Source of the DNA: M3007 sp046316495
GTDB taxonomy: Bacteria > Bacteroidota > Bacteroidia > Chitinophagales > Saprospiraceae
DNA: 22,904 bases
Assembly (NCBI GenBank): GCA_046316495.1
Contig: JBKDAM010000117.1
Coordinates: 1 to 22,904 of the forward strand
Direction: 5' to 3'
The notes under the pieces were generated by a model, which was not told the origin of the DNA, did not search any database, and worked only from the letters and a program-made list of their open reading frames with translations. Of the stretch, positions 1-6,799 are shown in pieces. Positions within the stretch are counted from its first letter, which is position 1. Every line of letters starts with the position of its first letter. The position numbers were made by a program, and so were the translations under genes.

Positions 1-1266
1 CTCGAGTACCCAAGGGGATATTTCACTTGGGGCTAGTTGTTGATTAGCGAGTTTATTGATATAAGAGCTAAGGTCGTTGAGTGCAGCGATTGCGATGGCG
101 GTATTAAAGTCATCATTCATCCCTTCGAAGGCATTTTGAATACAGTCTAGGATGGCGCGATCGGTATCTGTTTCTGCTGTTGCTGTTGTTGTGTTCGATG
201 GGATACTTTGGAGTAGCTTATTGAACTCCATCAGTTTTCGATAGCCTTTTTCAGCAGCCTGAAGCCCCTCATCTGTGATGTCTAGCGTGCTTCTGTAGTG
301 GGCTTGGAGCATAAAGAAGCGAACAACCATTGGCGAGTAACCTTTACTAACGAAAGAACTTTCGCCGGTAAACAGCTGTACTGGAGTGATGGTATTTCCG
401 TCTGATTTTGACATTTTTTTCCCATTTAGCAGTAGCATATTGGCATGTAACCAATAGTTAGCGGGATGGCATCCACAAGCTCCATGGTTTTGAGCTATTT
501 CATTTTCGTGGTGAGGGAATTTGAGGTCATTTCCTCCACCATGTATATCAAAGTTGGAGCCGAGATACTTGGTGCTCATAGCGGAGCACTCTAAATGCCA
601 GCCTGGGAATCCAATTGACCAAGGGCTTTTCCAGACCATTATGTCTTCAGGTCGGGCTTTCATCCAGATGGCAAAATCAGCGGGATGTGCTTTTTCGTCT
701 TGATTTTTAAGTGCTCTAGTTTCTTGATAAAGGTCATCTAGAACACGACCACTCACCGAGCCATAGACGCCGGGGAAAGATTCAGCAAATTTTGGCACAT
801 TAAAGTAAACCGAACCATTTTGCTCATAAGCTAAGCCGCGGTTTAGGATTTCTTGTACCATTTCGATTTGTTCGGGGATATGGCCGGTTGCTCTCGGTTC
901 AATACTTGGAGTAAGATTATTGAACACCCGCATCATATCATGGAACCCAACGGTATAGCGTTGTGCAACCTCCATTGGTTCTAGTTGAGCTACTTTAGCG
1001 CCTTTAGCCATTCTGTCTTCACCATCATCCGTTAGATGACCGACATCGGTTATATTTCGCACGTATCTCACTTTAAATCCACAGTGTAGCAAATAGCGAT
1101 AGATAACATCGAAGCTAGTAAATGTTCGGCAATTTCCTAGATGTACATCATTATAAACGGTTGGTCCACAGACATACATTCCAACGTATCCAGGTGTAAT
1201 TGGTGTGAATTGCTCTTTTTTGCCTGAAAGGCTGTTGTAAATTTTTAGATTTTGCTCTTGGTTCAT
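1..1266 (-). CDS. cysS: Cysteinyl-tRNA synthetase, C-terminus cut by window edge
   Basis: Class I aminoacyl-tRNA synthetase that charges tRNA-Cys with cysteine in the cytoplasm. The frame opens with ATG at 1266 and stays open to base 1, giving 422 residues of a family usually near 460-500, so only the last part (anticodon-binding region) is missing. Visible hallmarks are the N-terminal CGPTVYNDVHLGN block, with zinc-ligand Cys33 and the HIGH-type signature at about 42-45, then the WHLECSAM and HHENEIAQ zinc/adenylation segments, and KMSKS at about 284-288. It lies 21 bp after the stop of the epimerase gene on the same strand and is probably the last or a later gene of a moxR-epimerase-cysS transcript. 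The identification rests on motif recognition and is firm; the 3' end cannot be seen. Confidence 0.96.
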   Translation of the reverse strand, partial: MNQEQNLKIYNSLSGKKEQFTPITPGYVGMYVCGPTVYNDVHLGNCRTFTSFDVIYRYLLHCGFKVRYVRNITDVGHLTDDGEDRMAKGAKVAQLEPMEVAQRYTVGFHDMMRVFNNLTPSIEPRATGHIPEQIEMVQEILNRGLAYEQNGSVYFNVPKFAESFPGVYGSVSGRVLDDLYQETRALKNQDEKAHPADFAIWMKARPEDIMVWKSPWSIGFPGWHLECSAMSTKYLGSNFDIHGGGNDLKFPHHENEIAQNHGACGCHPANYWLHANMLLLNGKKMSKSDGNTITPVQLFTGESSFVSKGYSPMVVRFFMLQAHYRSTLDITDEGLQAAEKGYRKLMEFNKLLQSIPSNTTTATAETDTDRAILDCIQNAFEGMNDDFNTAIAIAALNDLSSYINKLANQQLAPSEISPWVLE

Positions 1267-1287
1267 GCAGCAAAGTTAAGCAGTATT

Positions 1288-2286
1288 TTAAACGACTACA
1301 AATCCCTTCCAATAGGGGTCTTCATCATCTATGATGATATGATTAAAACCAGTCACAACAGCCCAGCCTTCAATGGAAGGGCGTATTGCTGGTTGGCCGG
1401 CAACGGTTGTTTCCTCCTCAATTCGACCAACAAATTTGGAGCCAATAATACTTTCATGGATAAACGTATCCCCTAGCTTGAGTTTGCCTTGAGCATACCA
1501 TTGAGCCATTCGAGCGCTAGTACCTGTTCCACAAGGTGATCGATCTATTGCTTTTTCGCCGTAAAAAACAGCATTTCTAGCCGTTGATGTTGGGTCGATG
1601 CAAGCTCCAGTCCATAAGAGATGGCTTAGGCCATTAATGGTTGTGTTTTCTGGGTGGACAAATGAGTGCTTTTCATTTATTTTTTGTCTAATTTCCCTGC
1701 TCCAGGCAATTAATTGTTCTGCTTTGAAGTATTCAAGACCAGGGAAATGGTCTTGAACATCTACAATAGCATAGTAGTTGCCACCATAAGCCACATCAAT
1801 GGTTAATGGTCCTAATTCGGAGCACTCGATTATCAGGTTGGTGGCAGCTAGGAATGCAGGGACATTGGTTAGTCGAACTGATTTTACTTTTTTCCCAACT
1901 TGTTCATACTGTACTTGAATGAGCCCGGCAGGCGTTTCTACGTTCAAAAAACCGGGCTTTTGGGGAGTTACTAATCCATGTTCAATCGCGATGGTTACAG
2001 TTCCGATGAGGCCGTGCCCACACATTGGTAGACAACCAGAAGTCTCAATAAAAAGGACAGCTACGTCATTTATTGGTTCATGGGGCGGGTAGAGAATGCT
2101 CCCGCTCATCATATCATGTCCACGTGGTTCGAACATTAGCCCTTGTCGTATCCAGTCAAACTCTTTCAGAAAGTGTTGCCGCTTCTCACTCATGTTGTTG
2201 CCATGCAGCGTCGGGCCACCACCGGCTACCAATCGGACGGGGTTTCCACAGGTGTGGGCATCTATGCAAAAGAAGGTTTTATTCAT
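1288..2286 (-). CDS. Proline racemase family enzyme, probable 4-hydroxyproline 2-epimerase
   Basis: This 332-residue protein belongs to the proline racemase/hydroxyproline epimerase family, in which two active-site residues exchange the alpha-proton of proline or hydroxyproline. The first catalytic Cys is in MCGHG (Cys89) and the second in DRSPCGTGTSARMA (Cys252). Having both cysteines argues for a racemase or epimerase and against trans-3-hydroxyproline dehydratase, where the second is Thr. The length fits bacterial 4-hydroxyproline 2-epimerases, which convert trans-4-hydroxy-L-proline to the cis-D form for catabolism. No other genes of that pathway (deaminase, oxidase, dehydrogenase) are visible nearby, so the substrate is inferred from family only. 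Its ATG overlaps the moxR stop as ATGA (2283-2286), suggesting translational coupling. No signal peptide; cytoplasmic. Confidence 0.88.
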   Translation of the reverse strand: MNKTFFCIDAHTCGNPVRLVAGGGPTLHGNNMSEKRQHFLKEFDWIRQGLMFEPRGHDMMSGSILYPPHEPINDVAVLFIETSGCLPMCGHGLIGTVTIAIEHGLVTPQKPGFLNVETPAGLIQVQYEQVGKKVKSVRLTNVPAFLAATNLIIECSELGPLTIDVAYGGNYYAIVDVQDHFPGLEYFKAEQLIAWSREIRQKINEKHSFVHPENTTINGLSHLLWTGACIDPTSTARNAVFYGEKAIDRSPCGTGTSARMAQWYAQGKLKLGDTFIHESIIGSKFVGRIEEETTVAGQPAIRPSIEGWAVVTGFNHIIIDDEDPYWKGFVVV

Positions 2287-3278
2287 GGCACTTTTACTGT
2301 TTTGAGCAATTGAAGTATTATTTCTTCTTGGTCAAGACCTTGGGCTTCTGCTTCGTAGGTTAATCCGATGCGATGGCGAAGGACATCTGGGGCGATTGAA
2401 CGAACATCTTCAGGAATGACATAGCCTCTACGGTGTAGGAAAGCCATGGCTCTTGCTGCTTGTGCGAGTGCTATAGAAGCGCGAGGCGAGCCCCCATAAT
2501 TAATCAAGGGGGCAAGGTGATTGAGGCCGTAAGAGGCGGGTTGTCGGCTGGCAAAGACCAGGTCAATAATATATTGCTCTATTTTTTCACCGATATAAAC
2601 CTTATCGAGTGCGATTCTTGCTCTTGTGAGTGCTTCGGCAGGAACTACGGGTCTAATAACTGGAGGCGTTAGAGACAAGTTTTGTCGAATAATCATGCGT
2701 TCCTCTTCCTTAGAGGGATAACCTATCTTTATTTTTAACAAAAACCGATCCATTTGAGCTTCTGGCAATGGGTAAGTGCCTTCCTGCTCAATTGGGTTTT
2801 GGGTAGCAAGTACTAAAAAGGGCTCTTCTAATGGGAAAGATGCATCGCCAATGGTTACTTGGCGTTCTTGCATTGCCTCTAAAAGGGCACTTTGTACTTT
2901 GGCTGGTGCCCGATTTATTTCATCCGCCAAGACGAAATTTGAGAAAACAGGCCCTTTTTTAATAAAAAAATCAAATTTTGCTGGGTTGTACACCATAGTT
3001 CCAATCACATCAGCCGGTAACAGGTCTGGAGTAAACTGAACTCTGGTAAATTTTACATCAATTGCCTGTGCTAAAGTTTTGATTGCCAGTGTTTTTGCAA
3101 GACCAGGCAGTCCCTCAAGTAGGATGTGGCCTTTTGTAAGTAGTCCGATTAACAATCGTTCTATCATACTTTGTTGACCAATGATGGTACGACTAGTTTC
3201 TGCTAGAAGCACATCAATGAAAGCGGACTCACGAGTAATTTCTTCGTTTAAAATGTTGATATCCGGTGGATTCTGCAT
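2283..3278 (-). CDS. MoxR-family AAA+ ATPase
   Basis: A 331-residue AAA+ ATPase of the MoxR class, a group thought to act as chaperones that mature or activate partner proteins, often ones with vWA domains. The Walker A is GLPGLAKT (about 56-63), the Walker B is VLADEINRAP (Asp119-Glu120), sensor 1 is in LATQNP (Asn161), and the conserved PLPEAQMDRF with its Arg follows near 170-180. A lid domain with the RASIALAQAARA helix follows. The usual partners (DUF58 protein, vWA/BatA-type membrane proteins) are absent from the visible neighbourhood. Instead the gene overlaps a hydroxyproline-epimerase gene by four bases. An exact Bacteroidota -7 element lies about 26 bp upstream of the ATG (3304-3311), so this is probably the first gene of the transcript. 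Confidence 0.93.
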   Translation of the reverse strand: MQNPPDINILNEEITRESAFIDVLLAETSRTIIGQQSMIERLLIGLLTKGHILLEGLPGLAKTLAIKTLAQAIDVKFTRVQFTPDLLPADVIGTMVYNPAKFDFFIKKGPVFSNFVLADEINRAPAKVQSALLEAMQERQVTIGDASFPLEEPFLVLATQNPIEQEGTYPLPEAQMDRFLLKIKIGYPSKEEERMIIRQNLSLTPPVIRPVVPAEALTRARIALDKVYIGEKIEQYIIDLVFASRQPASYGLNHLAPLINYGGSPRASIALAQAARAMAFLHRRGYVIPEDVRSIAPDVLRHRIGLTYEAEAQGLDQEEIILQLLKTVKVP

Positions 3279-3303
3279 CGTGAAAGGATCTTAAAAGTTG
3301 CTG

Positions 3304-3311
3304 CAAAACTA
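3304..3311 (-). promoter_or_regulatory. Candidate -7 element (TAnnTTTG) for the moxR transcript
   Basis: On the minus strand this reads TAGTTTTG, an exact match to the Bacteroidota primary sigma-factor -7 consensus TAnnTTTG. It is 25 bp upstream of the moxR ATG in a short intergenic gap. A TTG lies 16 bp further upstream, slightly closer than the usual -33 spacing. It is supported by match and position only. Confidence 0.5.
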
Positions 3312-3376
3312 AGAAACTGTTTGAGAGCAATGTGTTTTTTAAGATTTGGAAGTATTATTTTACATAAGGGGGATAT

Positions 3377-4693
3377 TTATGAACGCTTTTGACTCGTAGT
3401 ATTGGAATGGTTAACGGATAAGGCTGACTGGATAGCTGCCATTTTAGTTAAGCATTCTTCATATTCTTGTTCTGGATCGGATTCATATACAATTGCCCCG
3501 CCGACAGAGCATGAAAGGTACTTTTCGGACGCATTGTATTGAAGACTTCTAATTACAACATTAAAATCAAAATCGCCATTAGGGTCAAAATAACCGACAG
3601 CTCCTGAATAAAGCCCTCTCTTAGATTCCTCATAGCGTTCTATTAAATTCATAGCCATCACCTTAGGAGCGCCAGTCATACTTCCCATTGGGAAAGCATC
3701 TAAAATAGCTTGGATGCTATTTGTACCTTGAGGTAGAGTTCCTGATATGGTTGAAATCATTTGGTGGACGGTTGGAAAAGAGTAAATGTGGCAGAGTTCT
3801 TCTACTTTAACAGATCCTGGGATACAGTTTTTAGCGAGGTCGTTTCTTACCAAGTCAACAATCATTATATTTTCCGACCTATCCTTTGGGTTGTTTATCA
3901 GCTCATCTCGAACCTGCTTGTCATCTAGTTGGTTGAGGCCTCTTTTTCGGGTTCCTTTAATGGGCTGTGAGATGAGCTGTTGTCCACGTTTCTTTAGGAA
4001 TCGCTCTGGACTGGCACATAATAAGGTTTTGTCCAGTCGCTTCAGGAAAGCACTAAAGGGGGCTTTTGCTATTTTATTTAGGCGATTGAACAGAGGGGCG
4101 GGTTCTAGTTGATTAGGATAAGCAAAGAATTCTTGACAGTAATTTAGTTCATAGATATCCCCAAGTTTAATGTGGTTTTTGATTTTGTTAACTGCAAGAA
4201 GATAGGCTTGTTTAGAAATTCTAGGCTGAAGTTGGATCGTTTGGTTGATGCCCATTTCGTCTACAAGAGGGCAGGTCATAATATCCTTTAAGATCGTTTC
4301 TGCATCCTTATTTTCTGAATAAACCTCTACCCTATTATCTCTTACTCCTATTGTTATCTCAGGTTGAAACAACAATGCCTCTGGCCAGGTTAAGCCATCA
4401 TAATTATTTGATGTTAGGGATTCCAGGTTGTTTTTCAAGTCGTAGGAAAAATATCCGAACAGCCATTTTCCCTTATTTTGGCTTTGGAATGATTGAAGGT
4501 GCTCAATGGAGAAACTACCACTCATGACCTCTAAAATTGCCTTTACGCCTACTGCGGCGAGGATATCCCAAGAAGAATATTGTTGGTTATTCTCCTCTTG
4601 CTTGTTGCTATCAAGGAGAATAGCTGTTTCATGGGTGTTGATCCAAGCTAATAAATGCTCCTTGAAGTTGGGGGGTAAATTGAATGTTTGCAT
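3377..4693 (-). CDS. pabB: Aminodeoxychorismate synthase component I
   Basis: Chorismate-utilising enzyme of folate synthesis: it aminates chorismate to 4-amino-4-deoxychorismate, using ammonia from a glutaminase partner (PabA/TrpG type). The 438-residue protein has the full catalytic domain: PIKGT (Lys246), VDLVRNDLAKNC (about 279-290), FPMGSMTGAPK (about 334-344), and near the end SVGGAIVYESDPEQEYEE. The Lys of PIKGT is the residue that distinguishes PabB from TrpE, which has Ala there, so this is unlikely to be anthranilate synthase. The N-terminal domain (about 1-150) is divergent, as is usual for PabB. There is no fused PabC lyase domain and no pabA beside it. It is divergent from the YgjP gene across a 101-bp gap. 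A near-match to the -7 element lies only a few bases before the ATG. Confidence 0.92.
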   Translation of the reverse strand: MQTFNLPPNFKEHLLAWINTHETAILLDSNKQEENNQQYSSWDILAAVGVKAILEVMSGSFSIEHLQSFQSQNKGKWLFGYFSYDLKNNLESLTSNNYDGLTWPEALLFQPEITIGVRDNRVEVYSENKDAETILKDIMTCPLVDEMGINQTIQLQPRISKQAYLLAVNKIKNHIKLGDIYELNYCQEFFAYPNQLEPAPLFNRLNKIAKAPFSAFLKRLDKTLLCASPERFLKKRGQQLISQPIKGTRKRGLNQLDDKQVRDELINNPKDRSENIMIVDLVRNDLAKNCIPGSVKVEELCHIYSFPTVHQMISTISGTLPQGTNSIQAILDAFPMGSMTGAPKVMAMNLIERYEESKRGLYSGAVGYFDPNGDFDFNVVIRSLQYNASEKYLSCSVGGAIVYESDPEQEYEECLTKMAAIQSALSVNHSNTTSQKRS

Positions 4694-4768
4694 TTACAAA
4701 ATACAGCTTTAGCGGGTGGAATAAATGAGGAGAGCCAATAAAAGGCGGCATAAATAGGTTTGAGCGCG

Positions 4769-4776
4769 TATTTTTG
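4769..4776 (+). promoter_or_regulatory. Candidate -7 element (TAnnTTTG) for the YgjP-type gene
   Basis: TATTTTTG is an exact match to the Bacteroidota -7 consensus, 18 bp upstream of the TTG start at 4795. This would give a leader of roughly a dozen bases and supports that start. No convincing -33 TTTG is seen at the expected spacing. Confidence 0.45.
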
Positions 4777-4794
4777 CCCCCAAAAGTACATTAA

Positions 4795-5559
4795 TTGATA
4801 AAACGCATTATTAACAAGCATTTAGCAAGCAAATATACCGCAAGTATTGTGGTGGAAGGGCAAGAGTTGCCAGTAGAGGTTGTGATTGAGGCAAGACGGG
4901 GCTCAAGATTTAGTATTACCAGGCAAAAGATAATTATGCGGGAGCCGTTGGGGGTTTCTGTTGATTTTATTCATGCAGAATTGTTTCGGCTACAGCAGTG
5001 GGTAGAGCAGTTAGCGAAGAAAAAACCTTCCATATTGGCCCCTTTTAGGGTCAAAAAGTATGAAAATGGACAGGTTTTGACAGTTGGAAGGCGAAGGTAT
5101 TTACTAGAACTTATTGATGAGGAGCGTAAAGTGCATTCGGCGAAGTTAGTTGGGGATACAATTGTGCTTCGATTAAGCAGCAAGTGTGATCCGACACAGA
5201 GGCAAAAGGCGATACAAACGCTTTTGTCTAGGGTAGTGGCTGGAGACTATTTTGCTGAGATTGTGCAGCGCGTTCACGATATCAATCAGCGAACTGTCAA
5301 CCAACCAATTGGCAACATTTGTTTAAAGCACAATCAGTCGAACTGGGGCAGCTGTTCGAGTGAGAGAAATGTAAACTTGTCGACTAGGTTATTGTTTGCG
5401 CCGGTTGATGTCCAGAATTATGTTATAATTCATGAATTAGCTCATTTGGTTGAAATGAACCACTCTCCTCGGTTTTGGTCCCTGGTTGAACGGTTTATGC
5501 CGGATTACAGTGAGAAAGAACGCTGGTTGAAGGAGAATGGAGGCTGGTGTAGTTTTTAG
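4795..5559 (+). CDS. YgjP/DUF45-type zinc metallopeptidase-like protein
   Basis: A 254-residue cytoplasmic protein of the YgjP-like family (DUF45, related to SprT/WLM zincin-like peptidases). The C-terminal half carries SNWGSCS (about 182-188), the zinc motif HELAH (213-217), and a third ligand candidate in MNHSPRFW (His223), followed by the usual PDYSEKERWL segment. The start is TTG at 4795: an in-frame TAA immediately precedes it, and the first in-frame ATG (codon 48) would remove a conserved N-terminal stretch. A -7 promoter element lies just upstream. Family members are often neighbours of restriction or DNA-processing genes, but none is seen here. The natural substrate is unknown. The gene converges on a small membrane-protein gene, and a hairpin overlaps its stop codon. 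Confidence 0.85.
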   Translation: MIKRIINKHLASKYTASIVVEGQELPVEVVIEARRGSRFSITRQKIIMREPLGVSVDFIHAELFRLQQWVEQLAKKKPSILAPFRVKKYENGQVLTVGRRRYLLELIDEERKVHSAKLVGDTIVLRLSSKCDPTQRQKAIQTLLSRVVAGDYFAEIVQRVHDINQRTVNQPIGNICLKHNQSNWGSCSSERNVNLSTRLLFAPVDVQNYVIIHELAHLVEMNHSPRFWSLVERFMPDYSEKERWLKENGGWCSF

Positions 5560-5593
5560 GGTTAAACCCCTTGTCGTATGATTACACCAGCCT
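5541..5593. terminator. Long-loop inverted repeat between convergent genes
   Basis: Perfect 11-bp inverted repeat (AGGCTGGTGTA at 5541-5551, its complement at 5583-5593) with a 31-base loop that itself contains GGGTTAAACCC. It spans the stop of the YgjP-type gene and is followed by AGAATTTT. Position between two converging genes suggests a shared, weak, bidirectional terminator. The long loop and short T tract make this uncertain. Confidence 0.4.
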
Positions 5594-5610
5594 AGAATTT
5601 TCAACTCGTA

Positions 5611-6018
5611 TTAAGGGCTAATTTTAGCAAAAATAACGCCTACAATTATTGCCTGGAAAACCCCATATATTAGCCAAGTAAATACAAGGCTAATGGAAAT
5701 GGCCATGGCACTGAACACCATCCACATGGCGGGAAGGGTTGCAACTAAGCCATAAACCAACCCCATTTCTATACCTCGCCACCAAAAAGGTCCATGAAAA
5801 AGACTCTTAAAGCGCCGCCAAAACCAAGCAAGAGCAAAGCTAAGAACGAATGGATGTAGGAAAAACAGGGCTGTTTTATTTCCGTCAAAGCTGAACATTG
5901 GATCATAATATTGTTCCGCAATACTTGGAAGGAGCAGGACCATGAGGTAAAGAGCCAAATAGCTTAAAACCAGCAAGGTGGCTCCGGCGGCGATTCCTTT
6001 AATTAAAAATTTTTGCAT
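5611..6018 (-). CDS. Small four-helix integral membrane protein, unknown function
   Basis: I do not recognise this 135-residue protein. It has four likely membrane helices, at about 7-32, 50-67, 85-105 and 109-131, with a short loop containing an aromatic/basic patch (FWRRFKSLFHGPFWWRGIE) between helices 2 and 3. No catalytic motif or haem-ligand His pattern of cytochrome b561 is visible, which matters because YceI proteins are sometimes encoded beside b561. It starts 40 bp after the second YceI-like gene on the same strand, so it is probably the last gene of the YceI-porin operon and may act with it in the inner membrane. That functional link is inference from position only. Confidence 0.7.
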   Translation of the reverse strand: MQKFLIKGIAAGATLLVLSYLALYLMVLLLPSIAEQYYDPMFSFDGNKTALFFLHPFVLSFALAWFWRRFKSLFHGPFWWRGIEMGLVYGLVATLPAMWMVFSAMAISISLVFTWLIYGVFQAIIVGVIFAKISP

Positions 6019-6058
6019 AGCTGACAGCTTATCATTTATTGTTGAGCGGTTAAATAGG

Positions 6059-6688
6059 TCAATCGATAAGGGACACCATTAAATCGAAATGGAGCGAGAT
6101 CCAATCATTGACCTTGATCATTCCAAACATAGCCTCTGGGGGCGTTACTCCGAAGGCGCTCATCTGAACGGCTTTTTCACCAATTAATTGGAATTTATTA
6201 GTTGCAATTGCTTTTGCCCGAGCAGTAATTATCTCTTTTCTCGTCGCTCCTGACAGGGAAATACTAATATTTGCCTTGACGTCAAACCAATCTGCGCATC
6301 GGCCATTCATGCATTTATTATTTTGCCAGCAGTCGATAAGAGTTATCTTAATATGCGGATATTTTTCTGCTTGAAGAGCTCTTTGCATATCGGCATCTAT
6401 TCTGCTGTTTTTACAGTTGAATTTTTTAATCGGGACCCAGAGCTCAGTATTTTTAAATCGTGCGTGATTGTCCGTTTGTTCTGCTTCTACCTGTTGTTCG
6501 CCAAATCGCTCTTCACACTTACAGGTAAATTCATTAACATTTGAGGTTCCTTTTAAAAAAATGGAACTATTATTCTCGATTTGGTAGCGTTTCTTTAAGA
6601 TTGCGGGTCCACTAGATCCACCTGTTAGTAAAATGATTCCTGTGAATAGGCACAGATATAAGAAACAAAATCGGCTTGGGCGCTGCAT
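6059..6688 (-). CDS. Cysteine-rich YceI-like secreted/anchored protein
   Basis: A 209-residue YceI-like lipocalin-fold protein. The family pattern is visible in the opening strand (YQIENNSSIFLKGTSNVNEF) and in MQRALQAEKYPHIKITL, followed by the strand segments up to the C-terminus. YceI proteins bind polyisoprenoids or similar hydrophobic ligands in the periplasm. I chose ATG at 6688, not the in-frame ATG at 6742: the shorter form begins directly with a signal/anchor sequence (RFCFLYLCLFTGIILL), while the longer start sits inside the loop of a perfect hairpin. Unusually for the family, the mature part has six Cys (residues 56, 58, 92, 120, 126, 131), suggesting disulfides or metal binding. 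It follows the porin gene after a 111-bp gap and is followed by the small membrane-protein gene. Confidence 0.8.
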   Translation of the reverse strand: MQRPSRFCFLYLCLFTGIILLTGGSSGPAILKKRYQIENNSSIFLKGTSNVNEFTCKCEERFGEQQVEAEQTDNHARFKNTELWVPIKKFNCKNSRIDADMQRALQAEKYPHIKITLIDCWQNNKCMNGRCADWFDVKANISISLSGATRKEIITARAKAIATNKFQLIGEKAVQMSAFGVTPPEAMFGMIKVNDWISLHFDLMVSLID

Positions 6689-6723
6689 TGGGATGAGGGG
6701 TGGTGAAAAGAATGAGCTTAGTG

Positions 6724-6774
6724 TTGGTAGTGCAATCGCCATGGCTTTGAAAATAACAGCGATTGCACTACCAA
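6724..6774. repeat. Perfect 16-bp inverted repeat (RNA hairpin) inside the YceI-porin operon
   Basis: TTGGTAGTGCAATCGC at 6724-6739 is perfectly complementary to 6759-6774, with a 19-base loop. It sits between the stop of the porin gene and the start of the second YceI-like gene, so the operon transcript would form a 16-bp stem. On the minus strand no T tract follows the stem, so this is not a typical intrinsic terminator. It may be an mRNA 3'-end stabiliser or processing/attenuation element, or the relic of a small repeat. The alternative upstream ATG of the YceI gene falls in its loop. Confidence 0.85.
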
Positions 6775-6799
6775 AATTTATAAAGAGCTAAAGGTTTAG

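Noticed and set aside
1..6. XhoI site CTCGAG at the first base as a sign of a cloned insert end
   Set aside because: The same hexamer occurs elsewhere inside the window, so it says nothing definite.
521..703. Plus-strand open frame inside cysS
   Set aside because: Antisense to a well-supported cysS reading frame with class I synthetase motifs.
1288..2286. trans-3-hydroxy-L-proline dehydratase
   Set aside because: The second active-site position is Cys (SPCGTGT), not Thr.
2073..2363. Plus-strand small open frames in the moxR-epimerase region
   Set aside because: Shadows of well-supported minus-strand genes, with no recognisable motifs.
3377..4693. Anthranilate synthase component I (TrpE)
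   Set aside because: The PIKGT Lys is the PabB signature, and no trp genes are nearby.
6689..6742. Longer N-terminus of the second YceI-like protein from ATG 6742
   Set aside because: That ATG lies in the loop of the 16-bp hairpin, and the extension would place 18 residues before a normal signal/anchor sequence.
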